Below are positions 25,018 through 35,640 of a stretch of 64,000 nt of DNA, in pieces. Every line of letters starts with the position of its first letter. Position 1 is the first letter of the stretch. The notes beneath the pieces are model-generated. The model was not told where the DNA came from. It did not search any database and worked only from the letters and a program-made list of their open reading frames with translations. Origin of the DNA: Neisseria yangbaofengii. Its GTDB lineage: Bacteria; Pseudomonadota; Gammaproteobacteria; Burkholderiales; Neisseriaceae. The translations under genes were made by a program, and so were the position numbers. The stretch lies in assembly GCF_014898075.1 (NCBI RefSeq), contig NZ_CP062976.1, positions 1,116,001 to 1,180,000 of the forward strand. Reading direction: 5' to 3'.

Positions 25018-26550
25018 ATGAAGACAACATATTTAACACTTATGTTATCAGCGTTTCTTGCCGGCTGCGCCGCTTTGCCACCTTTAGACCGGCGGACGGA
25101 AAGCCAGTATATTGAAGTGGATTCCGCACCGCGCTTGGAAGCGATTTTAAAACCATCGCAACAAGGCGAGATTGACGATGATCCGGAGACTTCGGGCATC
25201 TATTTGTTAAATGATGCGCATGAAGCCTTTGTTGCGCGTGCAGCTTTGATTGAATCGGCCGATGTTAGCTTGGATTTGCAATATTATATTTGGCACAATG
25301 ATATTTCGGGCCGTTTACTGTTTAATTTGTTGCATCGTGCCGCAGAGCGCGGCGTACGCGTGCGCCTGCTTTTGGATGATAATAACACTAACGGTTTGGA
25401 CAATGTTCTGCTCGCGCTCGACAGCCACCCGAATATCGAAATCCGCCTGTTTAATCCGTTTGTGTCACGCAAATGGCGGGCGTTAGGCTATCTCACTGAT
25501 TTCCCGCGCCTTAACCGCCGCATGCACAATAAATCATTGACTGCCGACAACCGAGCCACCATTCTCGGCGGGCGCAACATCGGCGATGAATATTTCCAAG
25601 TCGGCAAAGACACTGTGTTTGCTGATTTGGATATCTTGGCCACAGGGCCGGTGGTGACCGATGTATCCAAAGATTTCGACCGCTATTGGGCGAGCAATTC
25701 CTCCTACAACGCCACCAGCGTGATTAAGAAAGGCAGTATCGAAAAAGGCTACGAAGAGCTGGAATACGATCGTTCAGACCGCAACGAAGTTTTGACCAGA
25801 TACCGTAAAGAAGTTGAAGACTCAGGTTTGTTTAAATCCATGCAGGAAAACAACATCGAATGGTTTAACGTACATACCCGCCTGATTAGCGACGATCCCG
25901 CCAAAGGCTTGAACCGCGACCGCTCCAAGCAGCCGATTAGCCAGCGCTTATTTGAAGCGCTGCAAAAGCCGCAAGAGAGCATGTATCTGGTGTCACCGTA
26001 TTTTGTGCCGACCAAAAGCGGCACCGAAGCTTTGTCGCAAATGGCCAAAGAAGGCATTGACGTGAACGTGTTGACCAATTCGTTGCAGGCGACCGATGTG
26101 GCGGCGGTGCATTCGGGCTATGTGAAATACCGCAAGCCCTTGCTCAAAGCCGGTGTGCACCTTTACGAATTGCAGCCCAACCACGCCGTGCCGAAAACCA
26201 AAGACCGCGGCTTGACCGGCAGTTCGGCCACCAGTTTGCATGCCAAAACCTTTATCGTTGATGCCAAGCGGGTGTTTATCGGATCGTTCAATCTTGATCC
26301 GCGTTCGGCGCGTCTGAATACCGAAATGGGCGTGGTTATCGAAAGCCCGGAAGTGGCCGGCATGATGCAGCGCAGCTTGGTGGAAACCACGCCGAAATAC
26401 GCTTATAAAGTGACCATGAACAAATTCCACAAGCTGCATTGGTACAATCCCGAAGACGGCAAAACCTACGGCAAAGAGCCGGAAGCAGGTTTTTGGAAAC
26501 GCGTAACTGCGCGTATTTTGTCGTTTCTGCCGATTGAAAGTTTGCTGTAA
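25018..26550 (+). CDS. Phospholipase D family lipoprotein
   Basis: 510 residues. Lipoprotein signal MKTTYLTLMLSAFLAGC (Cys 17), then two HKD catalytic motifs: HNKSLTAD followed by GGRNIGDEY, and HAKTFIVD followed by GSFNLDPRS. This is the architecture of secreted or surface PLD of pathogenic Neisseria and of ClsC-type cardiolipin synthases, so it may hydrolyse or transfer phosphatidyl groups at the envelope. It is followed 28 bases later by an NlpC/P60 lipoprotein gene, probably the same operon. There is no clear Shine-Dalgarno at ATG 25018; a DUS precedes it directly. Confidence 0.9.
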   Translation: MKTTYLTLMLSAFLAGCAALPPLDRRTESQYIEVDSAPRLEAILKPSQQGEIDDDPETSGIYLLNDAHEAFVARAALIESADVSLDLQYYIWHNDISGRLLFNLLHRAAERGVRVRLLLDDNNTNGLDNVLLALDSHPNIEIRLFNPFVSRKWRALGYLTDFPRLNRRMHNKSLTADNRATILGGRNIGDEYFQVGKDTVFADLDILATGPVVTDVSKDFDRYWASNSSYNATSVIKKGSIEKGYEELEYDRSDRNEVLTRYRKEVEDSGLFKSMQENNIEWFNVHTRLISDDPAKGLNRDRSKQPISQRLFEALQKPQESMYLVSPYFVPTKSGTEALSQMAKEGIDVNVLTNSLQATDVAAVHSGYVKYRKPLLKAGVHLYELQPNHAVPKTKDRGLTGSSATSLHAKTFIVDAKRVFIGSFNLDPRSARLNTEMGVVIESPEVAGMMQRSLVETTPKYAYKVTMNKFHKLHWYNPEDGKTYGKEPEAGFWKRVTARILSFLPIESLL

Positions 26551-26578
26551 GGCCGTCTGAAAAGCGAAAGGAAAAGCG

Positions 26579-27121
26579 ATGAAACTGATTTGGAAAGTTT
26601 TGTTTTTAGCTGCAAGCGTAACACTGTTGGCTTCGTGCGGCACCACCGCCAAAAAGCCGAAAAAAACGGTAAAAACCGCCAAACAGGCATCGGTGCGCAA
26701 AATCCAGCCCGTACGCATCAGTCATATCGACCGCACCCACGGTTCGCAAGAAATCATGATTCAAAGCATGGGCTTGGTCGGTACGCCTTACAAATGGGGC
26801 GGCAGCAGCACCTCCACCGGCTTTGATTGTAGCGGTATGATTCAATATATTTATAAAAATGCACTTGGTGTGAATCTGCCACGCACCGCCCGCGACATGG
26901 CTGCTGCCTCACGTAGAATTCCGGACAGCCAATTGAAGCCGGGCGATTTGGTGTTTTTCAACACCAGTAAGCGTACCAAATATTCGCATGTCGGCATTTA
27001 CATCGGCAACGGCGAGTTTATCCATGCACCAAGCAGCGGCAAAACCATTCAGACCGAAAAACTGGCCAAGCCGTTTTACGCCAAAAATTACTTGGGTGCG
27101 CATACGTTTTTTACCAATTAA
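26579..27121 (+). CDS. NlpC/P60 (C40) cell-wall peptidase lipoprotein
   Basis: 180 residues. Lipobox LLASC with Cys 20, a Lys-rich linker (KKPKKTVKTAK), then an NlpC/P60 domain. It has catalytic Cys in GFDCSGMIQYIY, His in YSHVGIYIGNG and the third polar residue in FIHAPSSG. Such enzymes cleave D-Glu-mDAP peptides of peptidoglycan; the E. coli analogues are MepS and NlpC. Start 26579 has GAAAGGAAAAG just upstream. It sits directly after the PLD gene with a DUS between, and is followed by a terminator. Confidence 0.92.
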   Translation: MKLIWKVLFLAASVTLLASCGTTAKKPKKTVKTAKQASVRKIQPVRISHIDRTHGSQEIMIQSMGLVGTPYKWGGSSTSTGFDCSGMIQYIYKNALGVNLPRTARDMAAASRRIPDSQLKPGDLVFFNTSKRTKYSHVGIYIGNGEFIHAPSSGKTIQTEKLAKPFYAKNYLGAHTFFTN

Positions 27122-27131
27122 TGCCGTCTGA

Positions 27132-28115
<984 letters not shown>

Positions 28116-28209
28116 AAAGAGAAGCAAACACCGTTTATGCAAACGCTGCGCAAATAGCGTTTCTTAATTGCCGTTAATTGGTATAAAATAAGCGGTTTAA
28201 AGGATAACA

Positions 28210-28247
28210 GGCCGTCTGAAAACCGGATAAGCGGTTTTCAGACGGCT
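28210..28247. terminator. Inverted DUS hairpin before ilvD
   Basis: GGCCGTCTGAAAACCG pairs with CGGTTTTCAGACGGC, a 15-bp stem. Confidence 0.7.
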
Positions 28248-28290
28248 TCAAATAGAAAATAAAATATTTCAAAAGATAAGGAAGCCCATC

Positions 28291-30150
28291 ATGCCGGACT
28301 ACCGTTCCAAAACTTCCACCCACGGCCGCAATATGGCGGGTGCACGTGCGCTGTGGCGTGCGACAGGCGTGGCCGATGCCGATTTCGGCAAACCGATTAT
28401 CGCCATTGCCAACTCGTTTACCCAGTTCGTACCGGGTCATGTTCATTTGCACAATATGGGCCAGCTTGTCGCCCGGGAAATTGAAAAAGCCGGTGCGATT
28501 GCCAAAGAATTCAACACCATCGCTGTGGACGACGGCATCGCCATGGGTCATAGCGGCATGTTGTACAGCCTGCCGAGCCGTGATTTGATTGCTGATTCCA
28601 TCGAATATATGGTGAATGCCCACTGCGCCGATGCGCTGGTGTGTATTTCCAACTGCGACAAAATCACTCCCGGTATGCTGATTGCCGCTATGCGTTTGAA
28701 CATTCCGGCTATTTTCGTTTCCGGCGGCCCGATGGAAGCGGGTAAAGTCATCGGTGCGATTAATATTGCCGACGAACGCCGTTTGGACTTGATTGACGCA
28801 ATGGTTGAAGCCGCCGACGACAATGTTTCCGATGCGGCGATTGCCGAAGTCGAACAAAACGCCTGCCCGACCTGCGGCTCGTGTTCGGGCATGTTTACCG
28901 CCAATTCGATGAACTGTCTGACCGAAGCCTTGGGTCTGTCGCTGCCGGGCAACGGCTCATATTTGGCGACCCATGCCGGCCGCAAAGATTTGTTCCTTGA
29001 AGCAGGCCGTCTGATTGTCGAAATTACCAAACGTTATTACGAACAAAACGACGAAAGCGTGCTGCCGCGCAGCATTGCCACCAAAAAAGCCTTTGAAAAC
29101 GCCATGACCATGGACATCGCCATGGGCGGCTCGACCAATACCATTCTGCATTTGCTGGCGGTTGCCAACGAAGCCGGTGTCGATTTTAAAATGGCCGACA
29201 TCGACCGCCTGAGCCGCATTGTGCCGTGTATCTGCAAAACTGCGCCGAACAACCACGATTACTATATGGAAGACGTGCATCGTGCCGGCGGCATTTTCGC
29301 CATTCTGAAAGAATTGGAAAAAGCGGGCAAACTGCATACCGATGTGTACACCATTCACGCCCCGACCTTGGGTGAAGCCATCAAACGCTGGGACGTAACC
29401 AATCCGGACAACACCGAAGCTGTCGAACGCTTCAAAGCTGCGCCGGGCGGCGTACGCACCACGCAGGCATTTTCGCAAAACCGCATGTGGAAAACGCTCG
29501 ACCTCGACCGTGAAAAGGGCTGTATCCGCAGCGTAGAGCACGCCTATTCGCAAGACGGCGGCTTGGCTGTTCTGTTCGGCAACATCGCCGAACGGGGCTG
29601 CGTGGTCAAAACCGCCGGCGTGGACGACAGTATTTTGAAATTCACCGGCAAAGCCAGAGTGTTTGAAAGCCAAGATGCTGCGGTAGAAGGCATTTTGGCC
29701 AACACCATCGAGCCGGGCGACATCGTGATTATCCGTTACGAAGGCCCGAAAGGCGGCCCGGGTATGCAGGAAATGCTGTATCCGACTTCCTACCTCAAAT
29801 CCAAAGGCTTGGGCAAAGCCTGCGCCCTGCTCACCGACGGCCGTTTCTCCGGCGGCACCTCGGGCCTGAGTATCGGCCATGCCTCGCCGGAAGCCGCAGA
29901 GGGCGGCGCAATCGGCTTGGTTGAAGAAGGCGACATCATCGACATCGACATCCCGAACCGCAGCATCAACCTGCGCATTTCCGATGAAGCCCTTGCTGAA
30001 CGCCGCCGCAATATGGAAGCCCTCGGCAACCGTGCGTGGAAACCGAAAAACCGGGACCGCTACGTTTCCCCTGCGCTGCGTGCCTATGGTGCGATGGCGA
30101 CTTCCGCCGACAAAGGCGCAGTACGCGACGTATCGCAAATCGAGCGTTAA
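28291..30150 (+). CDS. ilvD: Dihydroxy-acid dehydratase
   Basis: 619 residues, IlvD/Edd family, [4Fe-4S]-length form. Cluster Cys in [13 protein letters not shown] and [20 protein letters not shown]-terminal motifs [18 protein letters not shown] and [11 protein letters not shown]. It catalyses the third step of valine and isoleucine synthesis. ATG 28291 is preceded by AAGGAAG. It is flanked by DUS hairpins. Confidence 0.97.
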   Translation: MPDYRSKTSTHGRNMAGARALWRATGVADADFGKPIIAIANSFTQFVPGHVHLHNMGQLVAREIEKAGAIAKEFNTIAVDDGIAMGHSGMLYSLPSRDLIADSIEYMVNAHCADALVCISNCDKITPGMLIAAMRLNIPAIFVSGGPMEAGKVIGAINIADERRLDLIDAMVEAADDNVSDAAIAEVEQNACPTCGSCSGMFTANSMNCLTEALGLSLPGNGSYLATHAGRKDLFLEAGRLIVEITKRYYEQNDESVLPRSIATKKAFENAMTMDIAMGGSTNTILHLLAVANEAGVDFKMADIDRLSRIVPCICKTAPNNHDYYMEDVHRAGGIFAILKELEKAGKLHTDVYTIHAPTLGEAIKRWDVTNPDNTEAVERFKAAPGGVRTTQAFSQNRMWKTLDLDREKGCIRSVEHAYSQDGGLAVLFGNIAERGCVVKTAGVDDSILKFTGKARVFESQDAAVEGILANTIEPGDIVIIRYEGPKGGPGMQEMLYPTSYLKSKGLGKACALLTDGRFSGGTSGLSIGHASPEAAEGGAIGLVEEGDIIDIDIPNRSINLRISDEALAERRRNMEALGNRAWKPKNRDRYVSPALRAYGAMATSADKGAVRDVSQIER

Positions 30151-30161
30151 ACCGATACCGC

Positions 30162-30194
30162 AGGCCGTCTGAAAAATAATGTTTCAGACGGTCT
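30162..30194. terminator. Inverted DUS after ilvD
   Basis: CAGGCCGTCTGAAA pairs with TTTCAGACGGTCT. Confidence 0.65.
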
Positions 30195-30208
30195 CACGAA
30201 AGAATGTA

Positions 30209-30337
30209 ATGAATAAATTCATTATCGCCATGATTGCCTTGGCCGTCATCTTATTGATTTTGATGAGCGTTGGTTTTGCGGCGACCGAATATTTGAAGAG
30301 ACATCCCGATACATTCCAAGTGCAGCCGAAAAAGTGA
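30209..30337 (+). CDS. Small membrane peptide, 42 residues
   Basis: ORF MNKFIIAMIALAVILLILMS... ending HPDTFQVQPKK: one hydrophobic helix and a polar tail. It is flanked on both sides by DUS-pair hairpins, so it forms its own transcription unit if expressed. The ribosome site (GAAAGA) is weak. No family recognised. Confidence 0.45.
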   Translation: MNKFIIAMIALAVILLILMSVGFAATEYLKRHPDTFQVQPKK

Positions 30338-30351
30338 ATTGATTTAGCAGC

Positions 30352-30388
30352 AAGGCCGTCTGAAAAAATCGAGTTTTCAGACGGCCTT
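30352..30388. terminator. Inverted DUS terminator
   Basis: AAGGCCGTCTGAAAA pairs with TTTTCAGACGGCCTT after the 42-residue ORF. Confidence 0.7.
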
Positions 30389-30465
30389 GGTTTTATGTTT
30401 GGTAGAATGCATGTATTCAAACAATTATGCTTAATGGCTTAATCAAAGCCGTCTGAAACGCAACC

Positions 30466-31746
30466 ATGAAATCCCTCATTCTTTGGCTCAGCCTGTTTGC
30501 CGCTGTTTTCGCTTTTTTCCAATATCAGCAACCGCCCAAAATTGCATCGGAACAATTGATGCAGGCGAGTGCGCCGCAGGATCGTTCGGCGGTGGCTGGT
30601 TTGGACGGCTTGGGCTATTTGAACTTTTTGCGCAAAACAGGCGGGTTTGCAGCCCTTGGCGCATTCGGTAATTTTGGAGCAACCTGCCCGCAATCATGCG
30701 CTGTATTTGACCGAGAATCCCGAAGACGGCCATGATGAGCACAACCGCACCAGCCGTTATTTTACCGGCAATAAGCCGTCTGAACGGGCAAAGCGCGTGG
30801 GTTATATCTATGACGGCGTACATGAAAATGTCAGCACCAGCAGCCGTTTTCAAGATACGGACAGGACGGCTGAATTTGCCGTACATCAGCAGCTTGACGG
30901 CTTGATGACGGCGATTTATCACCGTTTTTTTTTGTTGGAACAAAGTATTAATGGAGCCGGAGTGGGCTTATGAAAGCTGGCGAAATCATGGTAAATCAAG
31001 GACATAAAGGATTCAACTGATTGTGCGGTTTAGGCTGTCTGAAGGTCGAGCCGAACCGTCATTATTACAAGCAATCGTGTCACAACGGTGGGGGGGGTGT
31101 ATACCGATGAAGTGCAAAACCGTCGCGGGCTTTTGCACACGGTTTACCCGATGGGGCAGTTTGCTATGCCTGATTTTCAAGGCGAGCGGCCGGATCCGAT
31201 GCCGGGGTATGAGTTTACCGGCAATCCGGTGAGTATTGCTTTTACCGAGCAAGCAGGGCACTTAGAAATGCGCTCGTTTAAATTGTATCAAGGCGAGAAG
31301 GAAATCACCCGTAAACGTGTGTTGAGACCGGACACAACGACCCGAACCGGCAATTCAGTGAGCAGCAATTTGCGCTGTTTCCCGTTCGGCCTTTGGAATA
31401 CTACACGCTGCATCGGGCGGTGTTTGAATTTGAGTGCAAGGGTAAGCCGGAGCGTGCCGAATGGACATCCCGCACTAAAAAGCCGGATTATCCGTATTTT
31501 ATTGTCAAAGGCGGTGAGGAGTTATCGCTGCAATCGGGCAGGAAATATTTATTTATTGGCACAATCATTGGTGTTTGAAAACCTGTCCTCAATTGGCGTA
31601 TCAGCAGCGCGGCGGGGTGAAATTGGAAGTATTGAAGCGGCAAATCGGCGGTATTGGTACGCGTTACAGGCGTGGCGGGCGGTGATGTGCGGCTGATGTT
31701 TGGAGGAGAGAGGGAAAAAGCGTTGACGCTTTATCTTGCTTCCTAA
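30466..31746 (+). pseudogene. CAP-domain (SCP/PR1-like) exported protein, multiply frameshifted
   Basis: Signal-like start MKSLILWLSLFAAVFAFFQ, then across frames LDGLGYLNFLRK, ARNHALYLTENPEDGHDEHN and YDGVHENVS, the helix and His/Glu landmarks of CAP domains. A C-terminal domain (YPMGQFAMPDFQGERPDP, QSGRKYLFI, GGDVRLMFGGEREK) ends at TAA 31744-31746. At least four frame changes and a TGA near 31018 break it. One of the shifts lies exactly in a G8 run at 31090-31097, where removal of one G would restore the frame locally. Confidence 0.8.
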
Positions 31747-31751
31747 ATCAA

Positions 31752-31784
31752 TTAGGCCGTCTGAAAGGCATTCAGACGGCCTAA
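31752..31784. terminator. Inverted DUS terminator
   Basis: TTAGGCCGTCTGAA pairs with TTCAGACGGCCTAA. It ends both the CAP pseudogene (+) and the repressor fragment (-), and supplies the latter's stop codon. Confidence 0.7.
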
Positions 31785-31991
31785 TTGGATGCCTAATGTC
31801 GCGCTTTCGGGAAACACCGGCTCCATGCTGTTGCCGTCTGCCGGCACGCAAACTACGTCAGCCGGATTAATGCCGTTCCGGCGCAAGTTGGCCTTAGAGA
31901 AGCGCAGCTTGTAGCCGTTGTAATCGGCGATGCCATCTGAAAAACCGTTGCTTGCTGATAGGTGGATTTCTTTATAGAATGGTACTTTCAT
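31752..31991 (-). pseudogene. Phage repressor fragment (S24 peptidase domain)
   Basis: 79 residues carrying DVVCVPADGNSMEPVFPESA, the S24/LexA-type self-cleavage segment with nucleophile Ser in GNSMEP, preceded by PFYKEIHLSASNGF typical of lambdoid repressor hinge regions. The N-terminal helix-turn-helix and the C-terminal part with the catalytic Lys are absent. The protein ends in DUS-encoded residues (FQTA). It has a start ATG with GGAAAGA upstream, so a short peptide could still be made. It is probably the relic of a lost prophage or restriction-type regulator. Confidence 0.65.
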
Positions 31992-32148
31992 GTCGTCTTT
32001 CCCTAGTGGTGTCAGGTTGTCCCAATTGTTGGCAAACCGTTTAAGGATTATCGAAATTTAACCGGAAAGCTGTTAAAATACCGCTTTTATCATATCGGCA
32101 GCCATGATGACGAATCCGGAAATTTAAGCCAACACGCGTTATGCATTT

Positions 32149-32346
32149 GTGTGTATTGAGTTGATAGTGTTGACGTTTTTGGTGTTTGCCGTGTTAATGG
32201 CCGCGCCTTTGGGCTTGAGCATGAACCATCAAATTATTGTCATGTGCGTTTCCTTGTATGCGCTGGTGATGTTTATTGCTTTGGGCGGCATTTTTTCCGT
32301 CAGAGTGGCGATGCTGTGCAAAAACAGTACGAAAGTGATCAAATGA
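32149..32346 (+). CDS. Small two-helix membrane protein, 5' end doubtful
   Basis: 65 residues from a GTG start: CIELIVLTFLVFAVLMAAPLG, then a second helix MCVSLYALVMFIALGGIF and a basic tail. The same frame is open further upstream from ATG 32104 (MMTNPEI, then TAA at 32125, then ANTRYAFV), so the natural gene may start at 32104 and be cut by a nonsense codon. Its stop overlaps the ATG of the DUF971 gene (ATGA), indicating one operon with DUF971 and ubiE. Function unknown. Confidence 0.5.
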   Translation: MCIELIVLTFLVFAVLMAAPLGLSMNHQIIVMCVSLYALVMFIALGGIFSVRVAMLCKNSTKVIK

Positions 32347-32774
32347 GCGAACACCAAATCCCCGAAGAAATCCGCCTGCAAAACGACCGCGTAGCCCTGA
32401 CTTTGGTTTACAATGGAGAACACAAAAGCCTGCCGGCCGAATTTTTGCGCGTGTATTCGCCCAGCGCCGAAGTGCGCGGTCATGCGCCGGGGCAGGAAGT
32501 TTTACAGACCGGCAAAGCCGATGTCACCATTACGGGCTTGGAGCCGGTCGGTCAGTATGCGCTGAAAATCACTTTTTCAGACGGCCACGACAGCGGTTTA
32601 TACGATTGGCCGTATTTACACCGATTGGCCTACCAATATGACGAAATGTGGGCCGATTACTTACGCCGCATCGAACTGGCCGGTGCATCACGCATTCCGA
32701 CTGCCGAAGATTTGGTGGCGCAAGCCAAAGCCGGCGATTCGTGTGGCGGCGGCAGTTGCGGTTGCAGCCGTTAA
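32343..32774 (+). CDS. DUF971 (GBBH-like N-terminal domain) protein
   Basis: 143 residues. The small all-beta DUF971 domain shows LTLVYNGEHKSLPAEFLRVYSPSAEV and ITFSDGHDSGLYDWPYLHRL, with a zinc-type motif in the latter. The tail CGGGSCGC is Cys-rich and may bind metal. DUF971 proteins are linked to iron-sulfur assembly factors and resemble the N-terminal zinc domain of gamma-butyrobetaine hydroxylase. Start at 32343 overlaps the upstream small gene. ubiE follows after 35 bases, a common proteobacterial pairing. Confidence 0.88.
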   Translation: MSEHQIPEEIRLQNDRVALTLVYNGEHKSLPAEFLRVYSPSAEVRGHAPGQEVLQTGKADVTITGLEPVGQYALKITFSDGHDSGLYDWPYLHRLAYQYDEMWADYLRRIELAGASRIPTAEDLVAQAKAGDSCGGGSCGCSR

Positions 32775-32809
32775 GCAGACACAACCTATTCCATTGAAGA
32801 AAGCAGATT

Positions 32810-33547
32810 ATGAGCGACCACAAAACCCACTTCGGTTTTTCAACCGTCGATGAAAATGAAAAAGCCGGCAAAGTAGCCGAAGTGTTCCACTCGGTAGCGA
32901 AAAACTATGACATCATGAATGACGTGATGTCGGGAGGTTTGCACCGTGTGTGGAAGCATTTCACCATCAACACTGCGCGTTTGAAAAAAGGCGATAAAGT
33001 ATTGGACATCGCAGGCGGTACAGGCGATTTATCGCGCGGCTGGGCAAAACGAGTGGGTAAAGAAGGCGAAGTGTGGCTGACCGACATTAATTCATCGATG
33101 CTCACCGTCGGTCGCGACCGCCTGCTCAACGAAGGCTTGATTTTGCCGGTATCGCTGGCCGATGCGGAAAAATTGCCGTTTCCGGATAACTATTTCAATC
33201 TGGTTTCGGTGGCTTTCGGTTTGCGCAACATGACGCACAAAGATGTAGCATTGAAAGAAATGTACCGCGTATTGAAACCGGGCGGCACGCTGTTGGTATT
33301 GGAATTTTCCAAGGTTTACAAGCCGTTATCGGGCGCATACGATTTGTATTCGTTCAAATTGCTGCCGGTGATGGGCAAGCTGATTGCCAAAGATGCCGAC
33401 AGCTACCAATACTTAGCCGAATCTATCCGCATGCATCCTGATCAAGAAACGCTGAAACAAATGATGCTGGAAGCCGGTTTCGACAGCGTGGATTACCACA
33501 ACATGAGCGCGGGCATTGTGGCTTTGCATAAAGGCGTGAAGTTTTAA
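32810..33547 (+). CDS. ubiE: Ubiquinone/menaquinone biosynthesis C-methyltransferase
   Basis: 245 residues, SAM methyltransferase class I. SAM motif [12 protein letters not shown], UbiE signatures [17 protein letters not shown] and [10 protein letters not shown], and a C-terminal region ending [15 protein letters not shown]. It methylates demethyl-quinols in ubiquinone synthesis. It follows the DUF971 gene and ends at a DUS terminator convergent with ygfZ. Confidence 0.96.
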   Translation: MSDHKTHFGFSTVDENEKAGKVAEVFHSVAKNYDIMNDVMSGGLHRVWKHFTINTARLKKGDKVLDIAGGTGDLSRGWAKRVGKEGEVWLTDINSSMLTVGRDRLLNEGLILPVSLADAEKLPFPDNYFNLVSVAFGLRNMTHKDVALKEMYRVLKPGGTLLVLEFSKVYKPLSGAYDLYSFKLLPVMGKLIAKDADSYQYLAESIRMHPDQETLKQMMLEAGFDSVDYHNMSAGIVALHKGVKF

Positions 33548-33573
33548 TTTTGGATTGGTGTGAGCCAATCAAC

Positions 33574-33603
33574 AAAGGCCGTCTGAAATTTCAGACGGCC
33601 TTT
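33574..33603. terminator. Inverted DUS terminator between convergent genes
   Basis: AAAGGCCGTCTGAAATTTCAGACGGCCTTT, a 15-bp stem with almost no loop, between ubiE and ygfZ. Confidence 0.8.
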
Positions 33604-33616
33604 GTTAATCTTGATT

Positions 33617-34477
33617 TTATTCTTTTGGTTCAACGGTAAAAAATAATTGTTCTACCGTCAAAACATTACCATCGGCATCGGTTAATGCCGCATCAGTGGC
33701 TGAAAATTTAATCACAGCTAAGTTTAGGCTGCCGTTGTCAGTAAGGGCGGTATTGATGATTTGGCCGGCTTCTTCGCCGCCAACTTGTACCGCAATACCC
33801 GCCGCTTCCAATGAGTTGCCGCTCAATACGGCCAAACCGCGTTTTACTTGGCCGCGATATTGGGCGCGGGCGATAATTTCCTGACCTGGATAGCAGCCTT
33901 TGCGGAAGTGAACGCCGCCGATGATGTGTTGGTTGAGCATTTGCGCTACGGCGGTTTCTTTGGTAGAGGCGGAAATCCAAGCGTAGCCGCTTCGGATTTC
34001 GTGAAGATTCCAAGCATTTCCTGCGGCAGTGTCGTGTGCAGGCAATTGTTCTGCCAAACCGACTTTCAGACGGCCTGTGTGCGGCAGGTTGATACACCAA
34101 ACACCGTTTTGGTTTTCTGCGGCAAAAGCCAAGCAGGGTTCATTGGCAATTACGGCTTTGGCATCATCAGCCAATTCTCCGGCTACGGCAAAATCGTTCA
34201 ACGGCTCGAGCACCACTTTGGCACGCAATACATACATGCGCAATTTTTTGACGATGGTTTCAATCAAATCCTGTGCCATCAGCAGCAGAAAATCCCCGCC
34301 GCGGTTGAGTACAACCATATTGGCCAACACGCGGCCTTTGGCTGTGTTGTAGGTGGCGTAACAGGCTTGGCCGGCAGGGAGGTTTTGAATGTCGTTTGAC
34401 AATTGGTTGTGTAGAAAATCGGCTCGGTCGTCACCGCTGACACGGACAACGCCGAAGAAAGGCAGGAGGGTTTGCAT
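33617..34477 (-). CDS. ygfZ: Folate-binding YgfZ/GcvT-like protein
   Basis: 286 residues. The family signature KGCYPGQEIIARAQYRG is present, with the redox Cys of the KGC motif. The GcvT-like fold binds tetrahydrofolate and helps maintain or assemble 4Fe-4S clusters, including for MiaB-type tRNA modification. ATG 34477 has AAGGAA upstream. Single gene, divergent from nothing obvious. Confidence 0.92.
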   Translation of the reverse strand: MQTLLPFFGVVRVSGDDRADFLHNQLSNDIQNLPAGQACYATYNTAKGRVLANMVVLNRGGDFLLLMAQDLIETIVKKLRMYVLRAKVVLEPLNDFAVAGELADDAKAVIANEPCLAFAAENQNGVWCINLPHTGRLKVGLAEQLPAHDTAAGNAWNLHEIRSGYAWISASTKETAVAQMLNQHIIGGVHFRKGCYPGQEIIARAQYRGQVKRGLAVLSGNSLEAAGIAVQVGGEEAGQIINTALTDNGSLNLAVIKFSATDAALTDADGNVLTVEQLFFTVEPKE

Positions 34478-34565
34478 GGTGGGGATTCCTTGGTAACGGT
34501 CGGAAATAGGGTACGCAATGGCAAGGATATGGGGGCGTTATCATCAAAATAAAGACCAAAGCCCT

Positions 34566-34605
34566 AAGACCTTCTGAATATCTGCTGACATTTTCAGACG
34601 GTCTT
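34566..34605. terminator. Degenerate DUS hairpin after ridA
   Basis: AAGACCTTCTGAA pairs with TTCAGACGGTCTT, one mismatch. Confidence 0.55.
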
Positions 34606-34612
34606 GAATCAT

Positions 34613-34966
34613 TTATTTTATTTGAACCGCTGAAACTTTGATTTCGACTTTCCATTCGGGATTGGCGAGTTTGGCTTCCACGCAGGCACGGGCGGGAGAA
34701 TGTTGCGGATCGACCCATGCGTCCCAAGCTTCATTCATGGCGGCGTAGTCGGCGAGGTCGGGCAGGAAGATGGTGGCTTCGAGAATATGGTGTTTGTCCG
34801 AACCGCATTGCGCCAGCCAGTGATCGATTTGCGCCAAGACGTTTTCGGTTTGGGCTTTGACGTTGCCACCGGTGTTTTCAGGCACCATGCCGGAGAGAAA
34901 AACGAAACCATTGGCGACGGTGGCTTCGGAAAGACGGGGCGTTTGGCCGAAATATTGGACAGTCAT
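34613..34966 (-). CDS. ridA: RidA family enamine/imine deaminase
   Basis: 117 residues, YjgF/YER057c/UK114 family. Conserved FLSGMVPENTGG, the helix NVLAQIDHWLAQCG and RACVEAKLANPEWKVEIKVSAV with the substrate-binding Arg. RidA enzymes hydrolyse reactive enamines (2-aminoacrylate) from PLP enzymes. Start 34966 (MTVQYFGQTPRL) is chosen because AGGAG lies 7 bases upstream; an in-frame ATG at 34981 would overlap that site. Confidence 0.88.
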   Translation of the reverse strand: MTVQYFGQTPRLSEATVANGFVFLSGMVPENTGGNVKAQTENVLAQIDHWLAQCGSDKHHILEATIFLPDLADYAAMNEAWDAWVDPQHSPARACVEAKLANPEWKVEIKVSAVQIK

Positions 34967-35121
34967 GCTGTTGCTCCTCAAAAGTGTGAATGATTTTTAA
35001 ACCAAAAGTGCGGTATATGGTAACATTTGCGCTTTGCATTGTCTTTGCTTTTATGGTGGCATATATGCGTTTTCAGACGGCATGCCGTCTGAAAATCGAA
35101 GAATTTAATGGAAAGGAAACA

Positions 35122-35601
35122 ATGAGTAAGCAGGATTATCCGGTAACCGCCGCCGTGCGGGTGTGGCGCAGTGCCAAAATCGAATTCCGCCCGTATGTTT
35201 ATCCTTATGAGGAACACGGCGGCACGGCGCAGTTTGCAGCTCTGTTTGATACAGACGAACATTGTGTGATTAAAACCATTGTTTTGCAAAATGAAAACAA
35301 GCAGGGGCTGATTGTATTGATGCACGGCGACAAGCAGATTTCCACCCGCAATCTTGCCCGTGAATTGGGCATGAAACACATCGAACCGGCCGACCCGAAA
35401 CAGGCAAACAAGTGGACGGGTTATTTGGTCGGCGGCACAACGCCGTTTGGCTGCAAAACGGCATTGCCGGTTTATGTCGAGCAATCGATTTGGGATTTGC
35501 CCGAAATCTATATCAACGGCGGCAAGCGGGGCTTTATTGCCGCCATTTCGCCCGAGGGCTTGAAGGTGTTGAATCCGCAAACGGTAAATGTGGCGGTATA
35601 A
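35122..35601 (+). CDS. ybaK: Cys-tRNA(Pro)/Cys-tRNA(Cys) deacylase, YbaK type
   Basis: 159 residues, YbaK/EbsC family. HCVIKTIVLQNE carries the K of the active site (K46 in H. influenzae YbaK), with KWTGYLVGGTTPFGCKTALPVYVE conserved. It hydrolyses Cys mischarged on tRNAPro. Start 35122 has AAAGGAA upstream; the frame extends 5' through a DUS-rich stretch that is unlikely to be translated. It is followed 39 bases later by an EamA transporter. Confidence 0.9.
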   Translation: MSKQDYPVTAAVRVWRSAKIEFRPYVYPYEEHGGTAQFAALFDTDEHCVIKTIVLQNENKQGLIVLMHGDKQISTRNLARELGMKHIEPADPKQANKWTGYLVGGTTPFGCKTALPVYVEQSIWDLPEIYINGGKRGFIAAISPEGLKVLNPQTVNVAV

Positions 35602-35640
35602 GATTTTGAAATAAAAAGTTTTTCAATAAAAGGGAACAAA

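Noticed and set aside
28957-30138. 393-residue open frame antisense to ilvD
   Set aside because: Shadow of ilvD on the other strand; composition (His/Phe/Arg-rich) is typical of antisense frames in GC-rich codons.
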